From assembly GCA_002104945.1 (NCBI GenBank), contig MCFH01000045.1, forward strand, positions 186,001 through 250,000: DNA of 64,000 bases. Reading direction: 5' to 3'. The notes under the pieces were generated by a model, which made no database searches, was not told the DNA's origin, and saw only the letters and a program-made list of their open reading frames with translations. A program made the position numbers and the translations under genes. Source of the DNA: Piromyces finnis. Its lineage: Eukaryota > Neocallimastigomycota > Neocallimastigomycetes > Neocallimastigales > Neocallimastigaceae. Shown here in pieces: positions 12,312 through 24,195 of the stretch (positions are counted from its first letter, which is position 1; each line of letters starts with the position of its first letter).

Positions 12312-13127
12312 ATGGGTTGTGGAGCTTCAAAAGTTTCAAATCAAGCCGTTTCACCAGCTGTAAATGAAACTCAAGATGAAAATAAAAATAATACTAGATC
12401 TCTAAATACTAATAATAATGTCCTTGCTTCTTCCACCTCAAATTCTACTACCTCACCAACTACAAATGATAAACAAAATACCACTCCTCAAAATGATTTA
12501 AAAAATGATGACTTGCCATCAGATAAAAACGATGCATCACCATCAAATATACCGTTACCATCTTCTCCTAATGAAAATGAACATGAAATTGGCAATCAAT
12601 TAAAGAAATCATCATCAGCAACTTTAGGCTTAGAAAAGTCTAGATCAAAATCAAGATCAATACTAAAGTCAAAATCAAAAAGCTCATTAGTTGAACCTGT
12701 TGAAAATGAAAATAAGGATGAAAATACTAAAGAAAACAAAAGAGTGGGAAGTTCAAAAAGTAACTCTTCTTCATATCTTAAGAACAAAGAATTATCAAAT
12801 AGTAATATAATAAATAATAAATATGGAAGTAAGTTTTTTTTTTATTATAAATATTATAATAAATTTTTTATTTATTATTATTAATAATAATGATAGTAAT
12901 AATAAAAAAAGAATTTCAATTTCACAAAAAATATCAATATTTTATCATAAATATATAATAAAATGATATTTAAAACTAATTATATTATTATTATTATTAT
13001 TGATTTTATTACATTGTATGAAAATTTCTATTAATTAATAGAAATAATATTCATTAAAAAGTATAAATTATTTGATGAAAATTCAAGTAAATATTATTAT
13101 ATTTATAATAATATATAAATTTATATA

Positions 13128-13172
<45 letters not shown>

Positions 13173-13988
13173 TAAGTTTAAATAATTCATTATTGTTATG
13201 TATATTATTATTAAAGCATAAAATGATATTAATAATTTTTATTATTTATATTATTCTTTTTTTAAACTAATATTAATAATTAGATGATGAAAAAGGATTA
13301 TCACAATCTTCTTCTGAAGCAACATTAACAAATCAAAACTCTTCTGATTCTATTGGAAAACTATCCTTAAATTCATGTAAATATAAAAATTTATAAAGAT
13401 ATTAATTTAAATTTATTCATTTATTAACTAATATATATATCTATTTATTTATTCAAAATAGCATTTGTTCCATTACCTGCCATTGAACCAAAAACAACTT
13501 TAAAATCCATTTCTTTTGAAATTCCATTAGATGAAAGTATGATATGTAAAACTGTAAGACCAAGTTTCAAAGGAAGTTTACCTAAATTACACATATCACA
13601 AGATGAACTTAAGAGAAAGATAGGAAATGTAGATTCAAAGTGGAAAGTAAGAATTATAATAAAGGAAATAATATATATAATATATTATAATAATAGAAAT
13701 CTAACATCAAATTCTTAAAATATCTAGGATATGAATGTAAACAGAAATGGTTATAAGAAGAAAGGTCCAGTTGATGAAGAAAAATTAAAGGCATTGAAAA
13801 AGCGTTTATTAGAAAAGGAAGCTGAAGCTGCTTTGAATCGTCAAAGAGAATTAGATAAATTAAAGGCAAAACTTGAAAAAGCTCAAAAGCATGCATTAAA
13901 GGTTCAAGAAAGAAAACGTAAATTAGAAGCAGAATGGATCTCTAAGAGTAAAAGCAATTTAGAAATGACATCTAATGTTAATTACTAA
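12312..13988 (+). CDS. Acylated (MGCGASK) protein with stathmin-like C-terminal helix
   Basis: Four exons join in frame: 12312-12828, 13284-13376, 13462-13646 and 13728-13988, giving 351 residues. The start MGCGASK is a textbook N-myristoylation signal (Gly2, Ser6, Lys7) with a palmitoylatable Cys3, predicting membrane attachment. Residues ~10-200 are Ser/Asn/Lys-rich and disordered, including a SRSKSRSILKSKSKSS patch. The C-terminal ~150 residues look conserved: TLKSISFEIPLDESM, then SLPKLHISQDELKRKI, then a long charged helix with KALKKRLLEKEAEAALNRQR and KHALKVQERKRKLEAEW. That order, a short beta-prone segment, a Ser/Pro linker and one long charged helix, resembles stathmin, which is also often palmitoylated at its N-terminus. 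I infer possible microtubule or flagellar-base function; it could equally be an unrelated coiled coil. Confidence 0.75.
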
Positions 13989-14732
13989 TTATATCTTATT
14001 ATATATTAATTTATACATATTCATTCTCATAAATATATTTCTCAATTTATTTTAACTTTTTTTTTATATTTAAATGTTCAATTACAATAATTCTTTAATC
14101 ACTGATATTTATTAGTTTCAATATGCAATTTTTTTATATCATCATTTTTTTTTCAATAATTTTTAATTACATTTTTTAGTATTAATAATTTGTATTTCAT
14201 TTTAATGCATTTTTAATTCAATTTTTTTTTGTATCTTGTTTTTTAAAGTAATTTTAATAATTCATAAATTGAATAATTATTAATAACAATTTGAGTTTAA
14301 CTTATATTTGATCTATTTATGGTTATTACACATTATTTAACTATATTATAAAAAGTATAGTTTAAATAATTGAAATAGATTTAATAAATAAAAAGATAAA
14401 ATATTATTACATTTGTAATTAATATAAAATAAAAAAATTTGTAAATTTTGATATGAAATGTAGTTTATTCTTTTTTGAAAAAATATTTATATTCATTTAA
14501 TTGAGGCTTTAATTTTGTCGTATTAAATAAAAAAAACAATTTTTATATAAAACTTATATATAATAAAATGGTTTTAATTAATGAGGTGTTGTGTTATAGT
14601 ACTTTTTTTTTTTTTTCTTCTGAAATACACCATACAACTATTAATATATATAACGTATAATGATAATTTTAATATATTATATATAACGTTTTCTCCTTTT
14701 AAATAAATTATAAAATGTAAAGTGTAAACTAG
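13989..14732. other. Intergenic, A/T low complexity
   Basis: 3' flank of the MGCGASK gene leading to the putative retrocopy insertion. A/T-only text with short T runs; no gene or repeat of note. Confidence 0.6.
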
Positions 14733-15284
14733 ATGCTATTTTTCAAGTTAAAAAGAGTATACAATAATAATAATAACAATAGTAATAATAACAATAGTAA
14801 TAATAACAATAGTAGTAATAGTAATAATAGAAATAGTAATAATAACAATAGTAGTAATAGAAATAATAATATTAATAATGATAGCAATAGTGAAGATAAT
14901 AATTCTAATTTAGATAGTAATTTAGTTAATGATAGTAATAGTTCTAATAATCCGGTGAATATTAATGTGTATGATTATTCTAGTGTGTGCAGTAAAATAT
15001 TTAAATTCCTTCTTGGGGGAAGAAGTTTTAACAATATTAATTACAATTCAAGGGAATGGAAAGAACTTTGTAAGCGTCAGATTCAATCTGGTACTAATGA
15101 AGGAGCACCATTCTTGACGGTAACCGCGGAACTTCTAACCAAAATCATGCCTTTTGCTATTGGCCAGCAATGGTCAATGTTCAAAAGGTTTGAAGCAACA
15201 TCCAAGAGCGTCAATGCTGAAGAAACAGTAAGACAGGCCAGGAGGGCCAGCGCAACCAATGGAGATCATAATTTTGTTCCATGA
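14733..15284 (+). CDS. Asn/Ser-rich ORF with unidentified conserved-looking C-terminus, within a putative retrocopy
   Basis: A 183-residue frame. Residues ~11-80 are Asn/Ser repeats; from ~82 the sequence is complex: VYDYSSVCSKIFKFLLGG, REWKELCKRQIQSGTNEGAP, ELLTKIMPFAIGQQWSMF, then a Ser/Ala/Arg tail ending NGDHNFVP. I do not recognise the domain. The complex part is strikingly G+C-rich for this window (for example GGTAACCGCGG near 15120), so it was not shaped by the local base bias for long. The first ten codons, including the ATG, lie outside the apparent insertion (14762 on), so the start may be a chance fusion with flanking sequence. It may be a retroelement product or a processed gene fragment. 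Whether it is expressed is unknown. Confidence 0.45.
   Translation: MLFFKLKRVYNNNNNNSNNNNSNNNNSSNSNNRNSNNNNSSNRNNNINNDSNSEDNNSNLDSNLVNDSNSSNNPVNINVYDYSSVCSKIFKFLLGGRSFNNINYNSREWKELCKRQIQSGTNEGAPFLTVTAELLTKIMPFAIGQQWSMFKRFEATSKSVNAEETVRQARRASATNGDHNFVP
14751..14761. repeat. Candidate target-site duplication, left copy
   Basis: AAAAGAGTATA, matched at 15567-15577 after the poly(A) tract. Confidence 0.5.
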
Positions 15285-15298
15285 CAAAATTTTGATCT
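15265..15298 (+). other. Inverted repeat / hairpin centred on a stop codon
   Basis: Left arm GATCATAATTTTGT and right arm ACAAAATTTTGATC pair over 14 nt with one mismatch around a 6-nt loop (TCCATG, 15279-15284). The TGA stop of the retrocopy ORF spans 15282-15284, the end of the loop. May be a structured element of the source transcript. Confidence 0.6.
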
Positions 15299-15493
15299 TT
15301 GGCTCGGTGTCCCATTGGAAGTCAAATACAATTATTATACTTTAGTATGATAGTGGCTTTCTTACTTTAATTAAAATTACTAGAATACATTATACCCAAT
15401 TTTTATTCATTTGTGTTTATTTAAACATATTTTTTTTATTTTTATTTATTTTTAATTTTTTATTACATGTATTATAATTTTAATTAAATTAAT

Positions 15494-15499
15494 AATAAA
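15494..15499 (+). promoter_or_regulatory. Polyadenylation signal of the retrocopy source mRNA
   Basis: AATAAA 22 nt upstream of the 49-A tract, the spacing expected between signal and cleavage site. Confidence 0.55.
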
Positions 15500-15518
15500 G
15501 TTTATAATATTTGATGCC

Positions 15519-15566
<48 letters not shown>

Positions 15567-15573
<7 letters not shown>

Positions 15574-15577
15574 TATA
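15567..15577. repeat. Candidate target-site duplication, right copy
   Basis: AAAAGAGTATA at the end of the 49-A tract; matches 14751-14761. Confidence 0.5.
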
Positions 15578-16673
15578 GATTAAGGTTTTAGGTGTATTAT
15601 AATATAGTATTCTTTGAACAGATTATTTTTTATATAATCACACTTAAAATTTTAATTTTTTATAAATATATATATACTATTTAAAATTAAAAATCAATGT
15701 GTATTAAAAATTTAATACATAAACCCACAATAAAAATAAAAAAAGAAAAGGAAAAAAAAAAAGATATAATAAAAAAAAGAAATTCTATTGATATATATTA
15801 GATAAATACAAGCAATTTTGTTTTTTTATTATTCGTAAAAGAACATGTTTCACTTTTTTTTTAATATATAATAATTTTTTACAAAAATGTAGAGTATATA
15901 TTATAAATGTTAATATATTTATTTAACAACATATTCTTCTTAATCTTTTTGTAGAATTATTAAAGAACACAATAATATAACAATAATGACAATAATAAAA
16001 AAAGAACATAAAATATTAAGAAACAATTATTATTTTCTTTTTTTATTTTGATTTACTAAAAATATTTATTTACCAAAAAATTTAAAAAATTTTCTTTTTA
16101 ATTATAGGATTTATTTTTTTTTTTAAAAAAATTAATTAATATATAAATTAATTTTTTATATATTAAAATTAAAATTCGTAAAAGTTATTGGTAAAGGAAA
16201 AGAAATAAAAACTCGAGAATTTTTTAAAACTTATTGGTATATATAAAGGAAAAAAAAAAAAAAACCTTTTAAAAAATAAATATTAAATACCGTTATATTA
16301 TTTAATGATACTTATTAAGCATTCTCAAATTAAAGACTTTTCAATTATATAAATTGAATGATGTTATTTCTAACATCAACACTATTATAACAATAAATAT
16401 TCTTAAGAGTTTATTTCATCATTTCATTTCATTTCTATTCAGTTTAACATTACAATATTCATTAAATAAGCTATTCATTATTCTATTATTAAATTGTTTT
16501 CGATTTTTTTTAAATAATATAAACATTTAATTTTAAAATAATACAATTACAATATAACATTCTTTTTTTTTTTTTTATATAATTGACAATTGGTATTGAT
16601 TATAATTTTTTCAATATTGTAAGACTTCTAATTGTATTATTAAATTAAATTTTAATTGAATAAAAATAACAAG
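15571..16673. other. Intergenic, promoter side of CFAP57
   Basis: A/T-rich with several A and T runs. No coding frame or repeat beyond the end of the direct repeat noted above. Confidence 0.55.
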
Positions 16674-19600
16674 ATGTCTATTGCAGCAGTTGCACATGAG
16701 TAATTTATCTTTTTTTTTTTTTCATTAAAAGAAAAATTGTCTAATATATCGTATTAATTATTATTATTATCATTATTATCATTATCATTATTATCATTAT
16801 TAGATATATTTATGGTATTAACTATAATATCAATTCAAACGCACTTTTTTCAACAAATGACGAAATTTTATTTGTAACGGGAACTTGTATTATCCGATAT
16901 GATATTAATAAAAAAAAACAATTTTTCTTGATGGGAAGTCAAGAATGCATTGAAATTTCAGCTTTATGCATTTCAAATAATAAAAGATTTTTAACTTTTG
17001 CAGAAATTACTGATACTATTATTCATATTGTTGTATATGATCTACGATTAATGGTTATTGTTAAAAATATCCCTTTAGAAAAGTTACCAAAGAACACAGT
17101 AATAATAATTATATTAATTTAAAATATATAAATTAAAAAATTTTATTTAAATAATCATATAATATTAATTAACATGAATATATATATATTAATAAAAAAT
17201 TATAAAAATATAAAAGAGAGTAATGATAATAAGATTTTCAGATGATGATAAATACCTATATATTCAAACAGGTGCTCCAGATTGGAAAATTTATCAATAT
17301 AAGTTAGATAAAGCAGTATTAACTATGGTGATTAATAATATGCCACCGTCATATCATCCAAATCTTCTTGATGATCCAAATTACAATGATAATGATTATT
17401 TATATGAAATGAGTATTAACAAGGATCCTAAATTTCTTGTTTCTGTGGTTGGAAAAGGATATTTAAGAGTCTTTAGTTTTAAAAAGGGATCCTATGATTA
17501 TATTGATATATCTAGACCTGATAAACCAACTGTAATGCCAATTAATAAATTATATATAAATAGTAATTTAATAATATATAAATATTCATAATAAATTAAA
17601 TAAATATATTCATTTCTTTTTAGGAATATCTATGCCATTGTTGGTTGAATAATTATTTATTAATGGCTGGTTCAAAAGAGGGAAGAGTTGATGTATTTAA
17701 TTTTTCAGGAACCTTTATAAGTTCATTAGATAATGCTCATGATACTATTGAAACTGATGATAATCCTGTAAACTCAATTTGTACATTAAAAGAAGGTTTT
17801 GCTTTAACTGGAAAAAATATTGTAACTATTTATAAATTAAACAGTTTAGGTTCATTTGATATTAAAAGTGATAGCATAAAAGAATTAAATACTAATAAAG
17901 TCATGTTTTCATCAAATAACTACAAAATTCTAAAAAAATTAAAATTAACAAATGATAATACTATTAATGTTAGCGGTTTAGTAAAAAATCAATCTGAAGA
18001 TGAACTAGTTTGTTACGCATCAAATAATCAACTCTTTTTTATTGATTTATATAAATGTGAAGAAAGTGCATTAGTAAATATCATTATAATATAAATATTA
18101 TAATGTATTATATAATATATTATAAAAATATATTAAATTATTAATATTTTTTTTTTTTTTTTGAAAAAAGAATGATTTAGATGAAGGTGGTAATGAAGAT
18201 AATCATTATTTATTTTCACAACTTTCATTATCATATCATACACAAGGTATATCAGCTCTTGATATTTGTGCAAGAAAAAGTTTAATAGCTACATGTAGTA
18301 AAGATCATTCTTTACGTATATGGAATTATATTGATAATAATGTTGAATTAATAAAATATTTCCAGGAAGAAGCATATTGCCTAAGTATTCATCCAAGTGG
18401 ATTATATATTATTGTTGGATTTAATGATAAACTAAGATTTATGAATATATTGGTTGATGATATAAGAACCTTCAAAGAATTTAATATAAGAAATTGTAGA
18501 GAGGTAAGATTATAAAATAATACAATTAATTTAAATATTGAGTCATTAGTATTATTAATGCTTATTATCATTTAATGGGTATATAACATAATACAATGAT
18601 TATTCAATATAACATATACAGTGTAAATTTAGTAATGGAGGACAATACTTTGCGGCAGTATGTGGTAATGATATTCATGTATATTCTACTTGGTCATTTG
18701 AACTTTTAACTGTTATGACAGGTCATAATGGAAAAATTAATTCTGTTAAATGGAGTAAAGATGATACAAAAATGGTATCATGTGGTAAAGATGGTGCTGT
18801 ATACCTTTGGTCAGTAGAAAATTCTTCAAAGAGAAGAGAAGGTGAACATGTACTTAAAAATTGTGATTATACATGTGCGGTATTGGCCCATAATAATTCA
18901 AGTATTTATGTTGTCGGTTCTGATAAAGCTTTAAAAGAAATAGAAGACTCTCAAGTAACTAGAGAAATGAATACTAAAGAAGTTTACACACAAGTAAGTT
19001 GATAATATATTAAATATAACATCAATTATTTTATATTAATGTTTATTATATTATATGTCATATTATTATTGCTATATATTTATTTAATCATATATTATTA
19101 AATAAAGATTATCCTCTCTAATTCCGGAAAAATGTTATTTGCAGGTATATTTTTATTATATTATGTTTATGTATTATAATAATATTATTTTCTCATTCAT
19201 TTATTTTTATAAATAATTATCAAGGTACAAGCAGAGGTACAATTCGTGCTATAAGATATCCATTTAATTCTATTACTGAAGTTGAATATAGAGAACATAA
19301 AGCTCATTCAAAGGCAGTGACAGCCCTTCAAATTTCATGTGATGATAAATATCTATTTAGTGCTGGTGAAGATGGAAATATATTTATTTTTCAAATTAAT
19401 GAAAGAGAGGATAAACATAAAATAAATATAAGTTATGGTAATGAAATGTTAATTACAAAAACAGAATTAGAGGAAAAAATATCCAAAATTATTGAATTAA
19501 AAACTCGTCTAGAGGAATTAAAATTAGAAAGAGATTATCAACTAAGAAATAATGATGTTGATTTTAATAAAGAACAAAATACTCTTATAAAAGAACATCG

Positions 19601-21619
19601 TGGTAAATTAGAATATTTAAATAATGAAAATAAAAACTTAAAGAATTTGATTGAATATGAAAGAGAAAAGCATGAAGAAAAATTTGCTAAAGAAATAGAG
19701 AATTATGAAAAAACTATTCAGGTAAGTCACCCTTTATTTTTTAAAAAAAAATAAAAAAGATTAATTATTATTAAATTAATAATTAAAAAAAATACTAATT
19801 AAATATAAAAAATAAAATGACAATAAAAATAGGAATTAGAAAGTCTAAATAATTATAAATTAATGAGTAAATATAAAAAATATGAGCAATTAGAAAGAGA
19901 ATTAGCAAAAATACAATCTAAATGGGAAAAAGAAGTTAAAGAACTTAATTCTAAAAATTTTGCAGAATTAGAAAAGATATCTATGAGTAATGATAAAATA
20001 TTGAATGAAAAAGAGGAAGATATAAATAGTGTATGTTTCTTTTTTTAATTAATTAAAAAAAAAGATTGATTTAAAAGTCTGATTTATTTATTATTATCTA
20101 TATTATAATATTAATAATTTTTAATTTCTTATTATTTTTCATATATATTAGTTAAAGGAAAGATTATATAAACAAAATAAAGAAAATGATGAAATTATGA
20201 TACAAACAAAAGAAGATTCTGAGATTGAAATTGAAAACATAAAAAAGAAATATGATGATATTATTAAAGGGCAAAAAGAAACAGCAGCATATATGAAAGG
20301 AGAAAATGGAATTATGAAAAAGAAATTTACCTCATTTTATGCCGAAATTGAAACACATAAAGCGGAATTGGAAAGAATACAAGCTGAATGTCGTCGTTTG
20401 AAAGATATTATTTCAAAAATGGAAAAAAATATTGCAAGTGTTAATCGTGAAGTAAGTTTTAATATTTTTTTTTTAAAAAAAAAGGGATATAATACCAAAA
20501 AAAATATAATGTATGTTTAATTTTATATTGATTCCTTTTTTTTTATATTTTAAATAGATATTAGTAAGAGAAGAAATGGTACATGATAAAGAAAAAAATA
20601 TTTTCGATTTAAAAAAGGAAAATCAAGAATTAGAAAAATACAAATATGTATTAGATTATAAGATTAAAGAATTAAAAACACAGATTGAACCAAGAGAACA
20701 TGAAATAGATGAAATTTCTGAAAAAATCATTGTAAGTATTTTAAATATAATTGATTTTTTTACTTTCGTATGAATAATGTCTCATTTTTATTATTATACT
20801 ACAAAAAAAATGAAATTTTACTTTTTTTTTATAGGAATTGGATGAAGATTTGCAAATATTTAAAAAGAAAAATCAGAATTTTGAAGAATCTATTGAAGAA
20901 ATCAAAGAAAAAATCAAAAATCTTATTCGTATGATTGATAAAGAAAAGGTTACTATAAGGTCTTATCTTTCAATCGTAACTAAATTTAGAGTTAGTCTTA
21001 ATTGTTTAGTAAATGTTATTCTTGAACCAAAGTTATTAAAGGTATGATATTATTTCTATATTTTTAAATTAAATTACCTCAGGGTATTATGATATAATAA
21101 TTACTAAAATAAAATTTTTTATTATTTGATAAAATATTATTTAATTAGAAAACTTTTGAAAAAATATATAAACAATTTTTGGAATATGTAAAAGATCTTG
21201 AAGAGGAAGATAAAATGGATGAAAATACTAAAATGGAAATATTAAGACAACAAAATACTATGATGCGTCAAATTAAAAAATATAAAGGTCAAATCATTGA
21301 GGAAGAAAAACAAAGTAATAAAGAATTAACATCAATGTTAAATAACAATATTGATTTAATTAGGTATATATGTTTTGAAATAAAAATTCAATCTTTATTT
21401 CTTTTTTAAAAATTAAATATATAATAATGATTTTTTTTTTTTAACTTGTTTATTTTTAATAAATATAATAGTGAGTTAAGTAATCTTTTATGTCAAGTTA
21501 AAATTGAAAGACTACGTTACACAAATACTCAGAGAACTTTAAAAAGAGTAATGTTAATTGCTCAACAAGTCGAAAAAAGAGAAAATAATATGCATAAATA
21601 CAAACAATATTATGTTTAA
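16674..21619 (+). CDS. CFAP57: Cilia- and flagella-associated protein 57 (WDR65) orthologue
   Basis: Fourteen exons join in frame: 16674-16699, 16804-17098, 17217-17531, 17624-18073, 18171-18503, 18622-18993, 19108-19144, 19225-19721, 19833-20030, 20152-20451, 20558-20731, 20835-21041, 21149-21363 and 21472-21619, giving 1188 residues (human CFAP57 is about 1250). The first ~620 residues are WD-like beta-propeller repeats, e.g. [17 protein letters not shown] with the closing VYLWSV, and [14 protein letters not shown]. From ~640 to the end the protein is almost continuous coiled coil rich in Glu/Lys/Leu. This order is that of CFAP57, a conserved axonemal protein needed for assembly of an inner-arm dynein. 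Its presence implies flagellated zoospores. Exon 3's acceptor is ambiguous among clustered AGs; only 17217 keeps the frame open. The C-terminal end is a clean TAA. Confidence 0.93.
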
Positions 21620-22052
21620 TTTTAAATATAACAATTTATAGATATAACAATTTTTCATATATATATAATACAAGTATTCTATTAAAATACTTTTTATTTT
21701 TATCATACTTTTAAAAAATATTTACATTTACATTATTTTTTATATTTTACAAATTATAATATTATATCGATTACAATAACAATCATAATTATGTATTTTA
21801 TTCATTATTTTTGTATATTTACTTTAGCACGTTTTTTTTTGTATTTCTTTATAAAATTTATTTTAATTTTTTGTCATGGATTCATTCATTTAAAATTTAA
21901 AAAAAAAAAAAAAAAAAAATCATCGATAGTCAAAATACAAATCTATTTCTTTTTTTTTTTATTATTATTTAAAATATAAAAAAAATGGTATTTAAAAAAT
22001 AATAAAATTGAATAAAGAAAAAAAAAAATTGATAAAAAATAATATTTTTCTT
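21620..22052. other. Intergenic between convergent CFAP57 and STN1
   Basis: Shared 3'-flank, A/T homopolymers only (A run 21899-21919). No gene. Confidence 0.6.
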
Positions 22053-23448
22053 TTATAAAATAAAATATTTATTTTGGTTAATATATATTTTTGATGATGC
22101 TTGAAGCTAATGATTTTCAGAGTAGAAATGATATTGGTATAATATAGTATAATAAATATTAATAATTAATAATTATTATATGTATATATTATATATATAT
22201 ATATTATAAAAAAATAAAAAAAAAAAAAAAAAATACATTTTGTAAACTTTGATTTAAGTCTTCATTTGGTATATTAAGTTTTTTATGAATACTATCAAAG
22301 GATAAACCATTTGGATATTTCTTTAGCAATTCAAATATTTGATTCTCGCTTTCTCTAAACGACGATTCTATGTCTTTTTAAAATTAAATAAAATAGTTAA
22401 ATATTAGTAATAATATTCATTACATAATTTTTTGAAAAAAATCTCTTTGTTTAATCAATGGCTTACTAGTTATATCTTCAAAATCATATATAGAATTATC
22501 AAAATCTGAATAGTTATCCGAATCATTATTTTCTTCTTTCTCTTCTTCTAGTTTTCTCTTTTTTGGATTTACTTGACCTGGATATGTAGATAATTTTATA
22601 TCATTAACATCATCTTCGTCTTCTAACATAATAGAAGTTACTTTTTTAGGTTTATGTATTCCTGAAAAATAATTTTCTTTATATAGTTTTATTATTTCTA
22701 GTGATCTTAATATTTCATATATAGGATCATTTTTTATATTGAAACTTTATTATTATTATTATTAAAATATATATATTCAAGAATTTTGTTTTATTAACTT
22801 ATTTTTAAAATTTGAACATTTCAAAATTATTTTTATTTTATTTACCTTTTCCCTTCAATATATCTTTCTATTTTATTTATACTTTTATTATGAATTTCTT
22901 TTAGACATCCTAGAACTTCTAATTGACAACCGCTATGAATTATATTTAGTTTATTAGAATATAAACCATTGATAGGTAATTTAACAGAAATACATCCAGT
23001 TGAATCATCTTTTAATTTATATTTATAAGTAATAATATATATATATATATATATTAACATCATTATTATTTTTTAATTTGAAATTTAGATTTAAAGATAA
23101 GAAATGAAATGTAGAAATTATTTTTATAATTTAAATTTGGCTTAATTGAAATTTCTTTATAATATATAAAATTATATCATAGTACAGTTTTATTTTCTTT
23201 AGGAAAAAATAAAGAAAATTACCTATCCATAGGGTATCTTCATTTATATCAGTGACTAAACCTAATATTCTTATAAATTGAAAATTAAATTTTGGATTTC
23301 CAATTTGAAAAATTTGATGTTCTTTATTGTGTAAAATAGTAATTTCCGGTGATAGTATATCATGTATAAATAACATTCTATGAGTTTTCAGTTCTTCGTA
23401 TTCATACTCTTTAATACTAAAAGTTTCGCTATTTGTAGCTTTTAACAT
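22053..23448 (-). CDS. STN1: STN1-like CST-complex telomere-capping subunit
   Basis: Five exons on the - strand: 23448-23223, 23008-22846, 22744-22424, 22354-22237 and 22106-22053, giving 293 residues. The N-terminal half is an OB fold of the Stn1 type: FIRILGLVTDINED, then DDSTGCISVKLPI, GCQLEVLGCLKEI and IERY, closed by DPIYEILRSLEIIKLYKENY, the helix after the fold in Stn1/Rpa2 proteins. A disordered acidic linker (EDEDDVND, KRKLEEEKEENN) follows. The C-terminus, ENQIFELLKKYPNGLSFDSI, looks like a winged helix, as expected of Stn1. With Ten1 and Ctc1/Cdc13, Stn1 binds telomeric single-stranded DNA and recruits polymerase alpha-primase. The OB part is well supported; the acceptor of exon 4 (chosen at 22354 because nearer AGs break the frame) and the final exon are less sure. 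An RPA32 paralogue is the main alternative. Confidence 0.78.
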
Positions 23449-24195
23449 TATAATTTTTGTATTTAGAATAATTTTAAGAATTAAATTTTTTTTTTTTCTT
23501 TTTTTTTTTTTTTAAAAAAAAATAGTGACAATAATTTTTTTTAATATATTTGTGTAATCAAATTTTAAATTCAAAATATAGTTTGAAATTTTAAAAAATA
23601 AAATTTTAAAAATTTTTTAATATACAAAAAAGAATTATTATTAAATTTTTGGGAATGAAAAAAATACAAAATCCACAAAAAGTACTATCAAAGTAAAATA
23701 TTTTGTTATAAACTATATGCATATTTTCTTAATTTTTTAATTATATTAAACTACAAGTGTGAAAGTATATCTAATACTAAAAAAAATCTATTTAAAAGAA
23801 AAAAAAAATCTCGAATTAAAAATAAAAGTGAAATGAAATTAAAAAAACACATTAAATTTATTTCTTTTCTACAAAAAAGAATAGCTAAAAAAATAGCAAT
23901 TATAGAAATTTATGCAAATCTGTATATGAATTTTAATAATATTTTTATAATTTATAATTTATTTTTTTTACTAAAAATTAATAAATAAAAAGTATATTTA
24001 CAAGATAAATTTAATAATAGATTTAATAGATATAGAAAAGTATAAATAAAAAATTTCTTTTCTCTTGTTTTTTTTTTTAATTACTTAAAGGTTATAGATA
24101 TTTAATCGAATATGAAAAGAAAAGAATAATTATCTTTATAATGTATGAAAATTAGAGAGTCATGGTTTGCATAATTTATGAATATTTATATTCAT
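23449..24195. other. Intergenic, low complexity
   Basis: Upstream of STN1 (-) and downstream of the large Asn-rich gene (-). T and A runs; no gene seen. Confidence 0.6.

Larger units (their letters stand above)
14762..15570 (+). mobile_element. Putative retrotransposed cDNA (poly(A)-tailed insertion)
   Basis: The segment ends in 49 consecutive A (15522-15570). An AATAAA lies at 15494-15499, 22 nt before the tail, as in a polyadenylated mRNA. The 11-nt word AAAAGAGTATA occurs just before the segment (14751-14761) and again straight after the tail (15567-15577, sharing its last A's), as expected of a target-site duplication. There are no introns. These are the marks of LINE-mediated insertion, either of a 5'-truncated element or of a host mRNA. 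The A-rich part of the direct repeat is weak evidence; the GAGTATA part is the informative one. Confidence 0.6.
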
